Notes under the pieces: model-generated
The model's input: the letters and a program-made list of their open reading frames with translations, nothing else
Database searches by the model: none
Told to the model about the DNA's origin: nothing
Shown: one piece after another, positions 1 through 6,204 of the stretch
Position numbering within the stretch: the first letter of the stretch is position 1
Layout of the letters: each line of letters opens with the position of its first letter
DNA from: an uncultured Catenibacterium sp.
GTDB lineage: Bacteria > Bacillota_I > Bacilli_A > Erysipelotrichales > Coprobacillaceae
Direction: 5' to 3'
Assembly (NCBI RefSeq): GCF_900764565.1
Contig: NZ_CAAFOM010000312.1
Span: 1-6,979, forward strand
DNA: 6,979 bases
Position numbers and translations under genes: made by a program

Positions 1-21
1 TATATAGTTATATAATAAAAT

Positions 22-38
22 AGCCTATAAGGCTTTTT
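22..38. terminator. Small possible bidirectional terminator
   Basis: A 5-bp hairpin (AGCCT / AGGCT, 3-nt loop, 22-34) is followed by TTTTT on the plus strand and preceded by A-rich sequence, so it reads as a short terminator in either direction. It lies just beyond the stronger rpsI terminator and could serve as a backup for it or for a converging gene outside the window. The stem is short, so this is tentative. Confidence 0.35.
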
Positions 39-42
39 CAGG

Positions 43-69
43 TAAAACAAAAACTCCCAAAAGGGAGTT
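43..69 (-). terminator. Intrinsic terminator of the rplM-rpsI operon
   Basis: Read on the minus strand, a 7-bp stem (AACTCCC / GGGAGTT, 52-58 with 63-69) closes a TTTT loop and runs directly into TTTGTTTT. This is the classic rho-independent layout, 35 nt downstream of the rpsI stop. It marks the end of the two-gene ribosomal protein transcript. Confidence 0.85.
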
Positions 70-103
70 CTTGAATGTCTCTTGTAATAAGTGATAAATA
101 ATA

Positions 104-496
104 TTATCTCTTTGAGAACTGTGGAGCACGTCTTGCTTTTTTAAGACCGTATTTCTTACGTTCTTTAACTCTTGAATCACGAGTTAATAAGCCAGCTGCC
201 TTTAATGTTGGTCTGTAATCAGAACCAGCTTCAAGTAAAGCTCTAGCGATACCATGACGGATAGCACCAGCCTGACCTGAGATACCTCCACCATTAACGT
301 TAACTTTTACATCGAACTTATCCTTTGTACCAGTTAATTCTAATGGCTGGTCAACGATCATTAATAATACGTCTGAAGGAAGGTATTCCTTAGCAGCCTT
401 ACCGTTGATTTCGCATTTACCAGTACCTGGTGTTAAGATAACACGAGCTACTGAAGATTTTCTACGACCTGTTCCTCTGTACTGTACGTTTGCCAT
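104..496 (-). CDS. rpsI: 30S ribosomal protein S9 (uS9)
   Basis: Small-subunit ribosomal protein S9, which binds 16S rRNA in the 30S head; in the family the C-terminal tail reaches the P-site tRNA. At 130 residues it has the usual full length. The N-terminal GTGRRKSSVARV block (8-19), the glycine-rich GGGISGQAGAIRHGIARAL block (69-87) and the basic tail ending in QFSKR (126-130) are all family hallmarks, including the invariant final Lys-Arg. The start follows an AGGAGGA ribosome binding site (504-510) by 7 nt; that site overlaps the end of rplM, and the two genes are 12 nt apart, so they are cotranscribed. No promoter is seen between them. Expression is therefore expected to follow the leader upstream of rplM. 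Nothing is abnormal in this gene. Confidence 0.98.
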   Translation of the reverse strand: MANVQYRGTGRRKSSVARVILTPGTGKCEINGKAAKEYLPSDVLLMIVDQPLELTGTKDKFDVKVNVNGGGISGQAGAIRHGIARALLEAGSDYRPTLKAAGLLTRDSRVKERKKYGLKKARRAPQFSKR

Positions 497-508
497 TTAT
501 TCTTCCTC

Positions 509-943
509 CTACTTTAACTTTAATTCTACTGGTTTCTGAGCAGCATGTGGATGTTCACTACCAGCATAAACAAATAATTTCTTAGCCTGCTGTCTGCCAA
601 GAGTGTTGTGTGGAAGCATACCTTTGATGGCAGTTTCTACGAATCCAGTTGGATTCTGTTCCTGGAACTGTCTAGCAGTTTTAACTTTTAAACCACCTAA
701 GAATCCAGAATGGTGATAGTACTTCACCTTGTCTAACTTCTTACCTGTCATTACTACTTTTTCTGCATTGATGATAACTACATAGTCACCAGTGTCTACA
801 TGTGGAGTATAAGTAGGCTTGTTCTTACCTCTTAATACTGTAGCAACCTGAGATGCTAAACGACCTAATGTAAGACCAGTTGCATCTACAACATACCATT
901 TTCTTTCAATTGTGGCTTCTTTAGCCATTGTTGTTTGTCTCAT
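509..943 (-). CDS. rplM: 50S ribosomal protein L13 (uL13)
   Basis: Large-subunit ribosomal protein L13, an early assembly protein that binds 23S rRNA. The protein is 144 residues, normal for the family. It contains the KWYVVDATGLTLGRLAS block (15-31), the DTGDYVVIINA block (50-60) and the L13 signature IKGMLPHNTLGR (106-117). Two Met codons compete for the start: M1 (MRQTT) and M6 (MAKEA). M1 is chosen because AAAGGAG (952-958) stands 8 nt before it, while M6 has only AC-rich sequence ahead, and many Firmicutes L13 proteins begin MRQT. It is the first gene of the rplM-rpsI operon, with its own strong promoter (1103-1130) and a structured ~150-nt leader. The intervening terminator of the preceding gene separates it from the truA/ecf transcript. 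Confidence 0.98.
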   Translation of the reverse strand: MRQTTMAKEATIERKWYVVDATGLTLGRLASQVATVLRGKNKPTYTPHVDTGDYVVIINAEKVVMTGKKLDKVKYYHHSGFLGGLKVKTARQFQEQNPTGFVETAIKGMLPHNTLGRQQAKKLFVYAGSEHPHAAQKPVELKLK

Positions 944-1096
944 TCTTTTTTCTCCTTTTAAAATAACCTTACCGGGGTCTTTTTAAAATGATTTTATCCA
1001 GGGAAACGTATAGTCTGTTGATAAGGGTCAGACTGTTTCCTGAACAAACAAACTCATGCATTCTTGTATCAAGGTGTAATAACCCTTGAACAGAAC
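944..1096 (-). ncRNA. Structured mRNA leader of rplM (L13-leader-like)
   Basis: This is the untranslated leader between the predicted transcription start (~1096) and the rplM start. Read on the minus strand it folds into hairpin 1 (TCAAGG / CCTTGA, 1084-1089 with 1069-1074) and a longer hairpin 2 (GGAAAC-AGTCTG / CAGACT-ATAC-GTTTCC, 1029-1040 with 1002-1017), which has a 4-nt bulge and an 11-nt loop. A weaker GACC / GGTT hairpin (965-979) followed by TTTT precedes the ribosome binding site. A family of autoregulatory leaders ahead of rplM-rpsI is known in low-GC Gram-positives (Rfam L13_leader). Position, length and folding fit it, but I cannot run the covariance model. L13 or S9 binding and feedback control are inferred, not shown. 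Confidence 0.7.
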
Positions 1097-1102
1097 AATC
1101 TT

Positions 1103-1130
1103 ATTATAGCAACACTCATACTTTTGTCAA
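1103..1130 (-). promoter_or_regulatory. Sigma-A-type promoter of rplM-rpsI
   Basis: On the minus strand TTGACA (1125-1130) and TATAAT (1103-1108) are both exact consensus hexamers separated by 16 nt. TGC directly before the -10 makes it an extended -10 promoter as well. Transcription should start near 1096. It sits just downstream of the terminator of the PHP gene, so the ribosomal protein operon is an independent, probably very strong, transcription unit. Confidence 0.9.
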
Positions 1131-1135
1131 TGATT

Positions 1136-1162
1136 AAAAGAAAAATTCTCTTGAATTTTTCT
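1136..1162 (-). terminator. Intrinsic terminator after the PHP gene
   Basis: A 10-bp A/T-rich stem (1139-1148 with 1153-1162) with a 4-nt loop is followed on the minus strand by TTTT. Two bases of the TAG stop codon of the PHP gene form the base of the stem, so coding sequence and terminator overlap. Its tail ends only a few bases before the -35 box of the rplM promoter. It probably closes the ecf-truA-PHP transcript and insulates the ribosomal operon. The AT-rich stem makes its strength uncertain. Confidence 0.75.
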
Positions 1163-2039
1163 ATTGTTTTCCTTTCTTGAATTCAATGTGATCAAGAACG
1201 TGAAGATGGTATTCTTCTGCTAGTTTTTCTAAGTAATGATACATCTCATAACTGAGCTGATCTGGTGAATGAGCATCTAATCCAAGAATAATATCGTTGC
1301 CTATCATTGAGGCAATCTGGAAGAAATATGCATTCGCATAAGGATATACCTCTTTACCATTCATCTTCACTTTACCCTTACGTATACCACCTGCATTAAG
1401 TTCTAGAGGTGTGTTTGTGACTTTTGCCTTCTTACATATACGTAATATGACTTCTTTGCTGGTAGCGTCTATTTTCCCATATCCCATTAAAAAGAGATCA
1501 GGATGTGCTACATAGGAGAAGAGTCCTGTATCCATTGCCTTTTCTAACTCTTCTGCATAATGCAGTAGATCTTTCTTCTTAAGGTTCTTTCTACCATAGT
1601 AACAGTCATGAATACTGTGTTTATGGAAATGATGTCCTAGAATCAAATAATCGACTTCTCCAGAGTCTAATAGACTCTGGTAGTAATCTAGGTAGTCTTC
1701 AAAGTATTCTGCCTCAAATCCCTTATATATCTTGATATAGTGGTAATGCTTCTGACAGTAATCTAGTGCATCTAGATAATCATCTTTTTCATCATAGGGC
1801 ATACGCATCTTAGGGCCATTTCTTAAGAAAGCACCTATACATGATTTTAATCCCTGTAATGAACGAATAGAAGTCAGTGAATGAAGTAGATGAGAACGGT
1901 AATGAGGTAATGCGATATGACAGCTCATCCCTAATTCTTGATAGCCAGCATGTAGTGCTGCTTCTACCATTTCATATTCATTACCTAATGCATGTCCACA
2001 GCGATATGTATGGGTATGATAGTTAATCATTTTCTTCAT
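1161..2039 (-). CDS. PHP-domain phosphoesterase, histidinol-phosphatase (HisJ/HisK)-like
   Basis: A 292-residue protein of the PHP metallohydrolase superfamily, most like the bacterial histidinol-phosphate phosphatases. The expected metal ligands are all visible in order: HTH at 8-10, CGH at 14-16, H41, E109 in GFEAEY, HH at 136-137 in GHHFH, H179 in AHPDL, and D255/H257 in LGLDAHSP. The fold should therefore carry a complete, probably trinuclear, metal site and hydrolyse a phosphate ester. No histidine-biosynthesis gene lies nearby, so histidinol phosphate as substrate is a family-based guess; another small phosphomonoester is possible. The start is placed at M1 because AGGAAG (2046-2051) lies 6 nt upstream; M4 has no better site. 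It overlaps the end of truA by 17 nt, which implies cotranscription and translational coupling. A terminator overlaps its stop. Confidence 0.85.
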   Translation of the reverse strand: MKKMINYHTHTYRCGHALGNEYEMVEAALHAGYQELGMSCHIALPHYRSHLLHSLTSIRSLQGLKSCIGAFLRNGPKMRMPYDEKDDYLDALDYCQKHYHYIKIYKGFEAEYFEDYLDYYQSLLDSGEVDYLILGHHFHKHSIHDCYYGRKNLKKKDLLHYAEELEKAMDTGLFSYVAHPDLFLMGYGKIDATSKEVILRICKKAKVTNTPLELNAGGIRKGKVKMNGKEVYPYANAYFFQIASMIGNDIILGLDAHSPDQLSYEMYHYLEKLAEEYHLHVLDHIEFKKGKQ

Positions 2040-2760
2040 AATAGACTTCCTGTAAATAAAGGCCTTCTGGCTTTGCCTTAAATAAACATTTCTTCTTTCC
2101 CTTTGACTTAAGCAGGTCTTCTACAAATTCTTTTGTACGCCAGTGGGACCCTACTTGTATTAGTGCACCTGATATAAGACGCACCATGTAACGACGGAAT
2201 CCATTTCCTACAAATCTCATCGTTACAATACCATCTTTTTCTTGTATATCTATTGTTTCTATAACACGGATTGTATCTCCTAAACCATTAAAGACACAGA
2301 AAGAGGCAAAGTCATGTTCTCCTAGAAAGATCTTTGCACACTCCCTCATAGCTTCTATATCTAAAGGGCGATTGTGCTGATAAACATAGAGTCTTTCTAT
2401 TGGGTTATAAGGCTTTGTAGAAACGAGATAACGATATTCTTTCTTTTTTGCACTATAGCGTGCATGAAAGGATTCATCGACTATGAATGAATCCTTGATA
2501 TAGATATCATCAGGCAAGAAGTTGTTTAAAGCACGGATCCATTGTTTTTCTGGTATTTCCTTATTGATATCAAAATGGAATACCTGTCCTACTGCATGGA
2601 CACCAGCATCTGTTCTTCCTGATGAGTGAATTGTGACTTCTTCATGAGTGATCTTATAAATGGCTTTTTGTATTTCTTCCTGAACTGTACGTTTATCTGG
2701 CTGAATCTGCCAGCCATAGAAATGTGTACCATCATAAGTCACAATACATTTTATTCTCAT
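2023..2760 (-). CDS. truA: tRNA pseudouridine(38-40) synthase TruA
   Basis: Converts uridines at positions 38-40 of the tRNA anticodon arm to pseudouridine in the cytoplasm. The 245-residue length is standard. The RNA-binding start YDGTHFYGWQIQP (9-21), the catalytic block GRTDAGVHA (48-56) with the nucleophilic Asp51, the active-site KEYRY block (107-111) and the C-terminal GNGFRRYMVRLISG motif (185-198) are all present, so the enzyme should be active. Its ATG overlaps the ecfT stop in an ATGA arrangement and has no strong ribosome binding site of its own, so it likely relies on reinitiation after ecfT. The link of truA to ecfT upstream and rplM-rpsI downstream is widely conserved in Firmicutes; here a PHP gene is placed between truA and rplM. 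Confidence 0.97.
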   Translation of the reverse strand: MRIKCIVTYDGTHFYGWQIQPDKRTVQEEIQKAIYKITHEEVTIHSSGRTDAGVHAVGQVFHFDINKEIPEKQWIRALNNFLPDDIYIKDSFIVDESFHARYSAKKKEYRYLVSTKPYNPIERLYVYQHNRPLDIEAMRECAKIFLGEHDFASFCVFNGLGDTIRVIETIDIQEKDGIVTMRFVGNGFRRYMVRLISGALIQVGSHWRTKEFVEDLLKSKGKKKCLFKAKPEGLYLQEVYYEEND

Positions 2761-3557
2761 AGTATAAAGCTCAAAGCTATAACACTAGAAATAACAACAA
2801 GTGAGACAACAAGAGAGAGTGTATCACCTAAATTCCACTTCACCTGATGGTAACGTGTTCTTGTTGCTTCAGGGTTATAGTTTCTACTTTCCATAGCGTT
2901 GGCGAGATCATCTGCACGCATAAAGGCAGAGATGAATAATGGAATGATTAAAGAGACAATAGCTGATACCTTCTCTTTAAATGTACCTTCCTGGAAATCA
3001 ACACCTCTAGAGGCCTGTGCTTTCATGATTCTTTGTGTTTCTTCTAATAGTGTAGGAATGAAACGTAAAGCAATAGAAATCATCATTGCGATTTCATGAG
3101 TTGGAAAACCAACCTTCTTAAGTGGACCAAAGAGTTTTTCTAGACCAAGTGTTAAGTCCAATGGCTTTGTACAGGCTGTTAGAAGGGTTGTCATAGAGAT
3201 AATCAAGACAAGACGAATAAGAATATAGGCAGTCTGTTTTAAGGCTCCAGAATAGATTTTAACGGGTCCTAGAGTACATACGACAGAGCCTGTATTTAAG
3301 AATAAGAGATTGAATAAGGCAAGAAATAACATCATGACAATCATTGGTTTCATTGCCTTCATAACATCCTTGAATGAAATCTTAGAAAGAAGCAGACAGA
3401 GGATGACATAAGCAGCTAAGATACCATAGCCAATAAATCCTGCATCAAAGAAGACAGCTATTAAGAATAATAAAAGAAGACCTATTTTTAAGCGTGGATC
3501 TCTTTTATGTATAAAAGAGTTAAGAGGAAGATAACGGCCAATAATCATACTATCCAT
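2757..3557 (-). CDS. ecfT: ECF transporter transmembrane protein EcfT
   Basis: Membrane scaffold of the energy-coupling factor transporter; it links the two ATPases to interchangeable substrate-binding S components in the cytoplasmic membrane. The 266-residue length is typical. Hydrophobic segments lie at about 24-58 (two helices), 71-87, 105-127 and 244-266. A long cytoplasmic region holds the conserved ALRFIPTLLEETQRIMKAQASRG stretch (163-185). The two coupling motifs that dock on the ATPases, usually Ala-Arg-Gly, read SRG (183-185) and SRN (224-226); the arginines are kept. The start follows AGGAGGAG (3564-3571) closely; a second Met (M4) is less well placed. It overlaps ecfA2 by 8 nt and truA by ATGA. 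No S-component gene is present, as expected of a shared (group II) module. Confidence 0.95.
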   Translation of the reverse strand: MDSMIIGRYLPLNSFIHKRDPRLKIGLLLLFLIAVFFDAGFIGYGILAAYVILCLLLSKISFKDVMKAMKPMIVMMLFLALFNLLFLNTGSVVCTLGPVKIYSGALKQTAYILIRLVLIISMTTLLTACTKPLDLTLGLEKLFGPLKKVGFPTHEIAMMISIALRFIPTLLEETQRIMKAQASRGVDFQEGTFKEKVSAIVSLIIPLFISAFMRADDLANAMESRNYNPEATRTRYHQVKWNLGDTLSLVVSLVVISSVIALSFIL

Positions 3558-4401
3558 TGTATTCTCCTCCTATTGCGTTAACTAATTCATCTATATCTTT
3601 AATAGATGGGTTGATATGAAAACCACCCATATTGAGTTCCTGGATGAAATCGGTAATAACAGGTAAATCAATACTCATTGATTCAAGATAGTCTCTTTCA
3701 CTAAAGAGTTCATCAACATCACAATAGCGTTCTACTTCACCATGATTCATAACAACAACATGATCACAATATTTTAAGACATGGTTCATATCATGAGAAA
3801 CCATGATCACTGTTTTACCGCTTTCCTGGAACTTCTTGAATAGTTCCAGCATTTCTTTTGCGCCTTGCGGATCTAAGCCAGCTGTAGGTTCATCTAGTAC
3901 GAGAATATCTGGTTCCATAGCAAGTATACCTGCAATAGCAACTCTTCTTTTCTGTCCACCTGATAATTCAAATGGTGATCTTTCAAGATAGGTTTCATCT
4001 AAGCCCACAAGATTCAATACTTTATGTGCACGTTCCTTGGCATCTTCTTCAGACATACCGAAGTTCATTGGACCGAAGATGATGTCTTTTTCGATTGTTT
4101 CTTCAAATAACTGATATTCTGGGAACTGGAAAACTAAACCTGCTTTCTTTCTAAGTGGTTTAAGAACTTCTGGTTTTTCTCCTGCACGGATCACAAATTC
4201 ATCAATATCTACTTCACCATTAGATGGGAGAAGTAAGGCATTGATATGCTGGATGAGTGTTGATTTCCCACTTCCTGTATGACCAATCAGGGCTGTAAAA
4301 GACCCCTGAGGAATCTTTAAAGAAACATCTTTTAAGGCGATATATGAAAATGGAGTGTTTTCTCCATAAATATAATTTACTTTTTTAAATTCAATTGACA
4401 T
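3550..4401 (-). CDS. ecfA2: ECF transporter ATP-binding protein EcfA2
   Basis: Second of the two cytoplasmic ABC ATPases that power the ECF transporter as an EcfA1-EcfA2 heterodimer. The 283-residue protein has Walker A GHTGSGKST (40-48), the Q-loop in FQFPEYQLFEE (91-101, Q92), the signature LSGGQKRR (146-153), Walker B ILVLDE (166-171, catalytic E171), the D-loop (AGLDP, 174-178) and the switch His203. The FQFPEYQLFE form of the Q-loop is characteristic of EcfA2 as opposed to EcfA1. After the ATPase core there is an ECF-type C-terminal extension (about 225-283). The start overlaps the end of ecfA1 by 25 nt, with only a weak GGTGA ahead, so translation is probably coupled. All catalytic residues are intact. 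Confidence 0.96.
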   Translation of the reverse strand: MSIEFKKVNYIYGENTPFSYIALKDVSLKIPQGSFTALIGHTGSGKSTLIQHINALLLPSNGEVDIDEFVIRAGEKPEVLKPLRKKAGLVFQFPEYQLFEETIEKDIIFGPMNFGMSEEDAKERAHKVLNLVGLDETYLERSPFELSGGQKRRVAIAGILAMEPDILVLDEPTAGLDPQGAKEMLELFKKFQESGKTVIMVSHDMNHVLKYCDHVVVMNHGEVERYCDVDELFSERDYLESMSIDLPVITDFIQELNMGGFHINPSIKDIDELVNAIGGEYNG

Positions 4402-5207
4402 AATTCTTTCACCAGCTTTTCTTTGTTTATGATAGGTTTGATTGGATAACCCTGATCATGAAGTTTTTTAGAAATCTTATACGCAAATGGAACATCTAAT
4501 CCAATACGTTCTAACTCTTCTTTTTGAGTTAATACCTGTTCAGGTGTGCCTTCATCAATAATATGACCATTATCTAATAGGATCACATGATCAGAAAGTG
4601 CTGCTTCTTCTATATCATGAGTGATAGAGAGAATAGTCATATTCTGTGTTTTATTGAGTTCATGCACAAGGTTATTGATTTCAATCTTACCACGAGGATC
4701 AAGCATACTTGTCGCTTCATCTAGAATAATAATAGATGGGTGCATTGCAAGTATTCCAGCAATCGCTACACGCTGTTTCTGTCCTCCTGAAAGCTTTGTA
4801 GGTTCATGATCTAAAAATTCAGTCATGTTGACCTTTTTCGCATAAGTCTGAATAATGTCTTCCATTTCTTCTGTAGGAACACATAGGTTCTCTAATCCAA
4901 AGGCAATATCATCTCTGACTGTTGATCCAATAAACTGGTTATCAGGATTCTGGAATACAATACCTACCTTTTCTCTGACATCATAAAGATGTTCTTCATC
5001 TAAGTGAATTCCATCGACTGTGATGTCTCCTGTTTTTGGTTCAAGTAAACCAATAATTAATTTCGCAATCGTACTCTTACCAGAACCATTATGACCTAAT
5101 ACAACTGTATAGCTGCCTTTAGGGACTGAAAAAGAAATATCATCTATTGTTTTGGCACCTTCTTCGTACTCAAAACTCAAATTATTTATATCTACCGCAT
5201 TTGCCAT
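4377..5207 (-). CDS. ecfA1: ECF transporter ATP-binding protein EcfA1
   Basis: First ATPase of the ECF transporter energising module, partner of EcfA2 under EcfT. The 276-residue protein shows Walker A GHNGSGKST (38-46), the Q-loop in FQNPDNQFIGSTV (85-97, Q86), the signature LSGGQKQR (139-146), Walker B IIILDE (159-164, catalytic E164), the D-loop (SMLDP, 167-171) and the switch His197. The FQNPDNQF wording is the EcfA1 type. The C-terminal extension (about 222-276) matches the ECF ATPase class rather than generic ABC importers. Its start is fixed by AGGAGG (5214-5219) 6 nt upstream. It leads a tightly overlapping cluster ecfA1-ecfA2-ecfT-truA-PHP. Only 40 nt separate it from the RpiR-type regulator gene, with no terminator, so some cotranscription from that gene is possible. 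Confidence 0.96.
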   Translation of the reverse strand: MANAVDINNLSFEYEEGAKTIDDISFSVPKGSYTVVLGHNGSGKSTIAKLIIGLLEPKTGDITVDGIHLDEEHLYDVREKVGIVFQNPDNQFIGSTVRDDIAFGLENLCVPTEEMEDIIQTYAKKVNMTEFLDHEPTKLSGGQKQRVAIAGILAMHPSIIILDEATSMLDPRGKIEINNLVHELNKTQNMTILSITHDIEEAALSDHVILLDNGHIIDEGTPEQVLTQKEELERIGLDVPFAYKISKKLHDQGYPIKPIINKEKLVKELCQLNLKK

Positions 5208-5241
5208 AGTTAGCCTCCTAAATATTAAAACACGCGTTCTA

Positions 5242-5270
5242 AGTGTATCATTTTATTTTTGTTTCATCAA
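5242..5270 (-). promoter_or_regulatory. Possible promoter for the ecf operon
   Basis: On the minus strand TTGATG (5265-5270) and TACACT (5242-5247) are spaced by 17 nt, leaving a short leader before the ecfA1 ribosome binding site. It overlaps the last codons and stop of the regulator gene. Both hexamers depart from consensus, so the operon could instead be read from the regulator's promoter. Tentative. Confidence 0.3.
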
Positions 5271-6126
5271 TATATTCATATTCTGAATACTGGTCATCTA
5301 TTTCCCCGGCAATGCTTAATTTATAGTTGAGATTCTCTTTATAGTTGAGTGAGAAATAACAGCTATAGAGGATATCTAATATACAGGTAATAGACTCTGT
5401 AGATGCAAAGTCTCCAATCTTTGTATTCAGCATTTCTCTTGATGAGATTCTTAAACTGACATCGGATAAGTTAACAAGTGTACTTTTGGAGATACTTGTA
5501 ATCGCAATGATTGGTGTATGTTTATTTTTAAGTTTTTTCGCTAGATGTAGTATATGAGATGTTTCACCAGAATAAGAGATAATAATAGCACAATGGTCAG
5601 GACCACTCATAGAGGCCTGCATGAGGTCGTTTCCTGAAATCATAACAGTGTCTACTCGTTTTTGTATAGAAAACATCTTCTGAGCAAATGATTGGGCTAA
5701 ATGCTGCTTATTAGGTCGTGTATAGATATCAATATATTTCGCATCTCTTAGTAGTTTTAAAGCATTCATTAAATCATCATGCTTCATTAAATGTTTTGTA
5801 TCTTCTATTGTTTCTTCATGTAATTTAAAAATATTATTGGATATGATAGTCATATCATCACTGATTAAAAATGGAATAGAAGCATCTATATCCTGAGATG
5901 CATACATATATTCTAGTTCTTCTAGAAAAGCTTTTTTAAATTGATTCCAGCCTACATAACCCATTTTCTTTGCAATACGTATGAGTAGTGAAGGGCTGGT
6001 AAAAGTGGCTTCTGCAATCTCCTTAGTGGTCATATTCTTAATATTCATGCCCTTATTTAAAATAAATTGAATAATGAGTGCTTCAGAATCGCTGAAATGT
6101 GTTTGTTCAATCTGATGAATGATCAT
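5248..6126 (-). CDS. MurR/RpiR-family transcriptional regulator (HTH + SIS)
   Basis: A 292-residue cytoplasmic DNA-binding regulator. Residues 1-75 form the RpiR-type N-terminal domain with a helix-turn-helix around 33-56 (TTKEIAEATFTSPSLLIRIAKKMGY). Residues about 125-260 form a SIS sugar-phosphate isomerase-like domain that in this family senses phosphosugars; the IIISYSGETSHILHLAKKL stretch (181-199) is the SIS phosphosugar-binding motif. Regulators of this family control amino-sugar, N-acetylmuramate or pentose-phosphate genes, but no such gene is in the window, so the ligand and targets are unknown. The start has AGAGGTG (6134-6140) 7 nt upstream. It has its own TATAAT promoter and a 40-nt gap to ecfA1 without a terminator. 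Whether it also regulates the ECF genes is open. The C-terminal tail after about 262 is acidic and not recognised. Confidence 0.9.
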   Translation of the reverse strand: MIIHQIEQTHFSDSEALIIQFILNKGMNIKNMTTKEIAEATFTSPSLLIRIAKKMGYVGWNQFKKAFLEELEYMYASQDIDASIPFLISDDMTIISNNIFKLHEETIEDTKHLMKHDDLMNALKLLRDAKYIDIYTRPNKQHLAQSFAQKMFSIQKRVDTVMISGNDLMQASMSGPDHCAIIISYSGETSHILHLAKKLKNKHTPIIAITSISKSTLVNLSDVSLRISSREMLNTKIGDFASTESITCILDILYSCYFSLNYKENLNYKLSIAGEIDDQYSEYEYIDETKIK

Positions 6127-6147
6127 GATATTTCACCTCTCTCGCTC

Positions 6148-6176
6148 ATTATAGTGAAAAGAGGTCTAAAACGCAA
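6148..6176 (-). promoter_or_regulatory. Promoter of the RpiR-type regulator gene
   Basis: A perfect TATAAT (6148-6153) lies 17 nt from TTGCGT (6171-6176, the first three bases match consensus) on the minus strand, giving a leader of about 15 nt. The -35 overlaps the stem of the upstream gene's terminator. ACCTCT (6135-6140) and AGAGGT (6160-6165) form an inverted repeat bracketing the -10; this could be an operator, though part of it is also the ribosome binding site. Confidence 0.65.
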
Positions 6177-6204
6177 AGAAAACAGCTTTTACGCTGTTTT
6201 CTTT
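6175..6204. terminator. Strong, probably bidirectional terminator
   Basis: A 12-bp perfect inverted repeat (6175-6186 with 6193-6204, AAAGAAAACAGC / GCTGTTTTCTTT) has a 6-nt loop. A-rich 5' arms and T-rich 3' arms on both strands give it terminator character in both directions; on the minus strand TTTT follows a few bases later (6167-6170). The stop codon of the 174-residue protein is inside the loop, so the last codons encode one arm of the stem. Confidence 0.8.

Noticed and set aside
2626..2847. Plus-strand open frame of 73 codons across the ecfT-truA junction
   Set aside because: It lies opposite two clearly functional genes, has no ribosome binding site I can see and no recognisable protein features; antisense shadow.
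2899..3099. Plus-strand open frame of 66 codons inside ecfT
   Set aside because: Antisense to conserved EcfT coding sequence, no family features; shadow.
3803..3991. Plus-strand open frame opposite ecfA2 (and a similar one at 4621-4809 opposite ecfA1)
   Set aside because: Both sit opposite the same conserved ATPase motifs and resemble each other only because the two ATPases are paralogous.
4377..4401. 25-nt overlap of ecfA1 and ecfA2 as a possible frameshift or fusion
   Set aside because: Both proteins have normal lengths and complete motifs, and overlaps of this kind are common in ECF operons.
5221..5247. Extended -10 (TG-T-TTTAAT) just before the ecfA1 ribosome binding site
   Set aside because: Transcription would start on or after the AGGAGG site, leaving no usable ribosome binding site.
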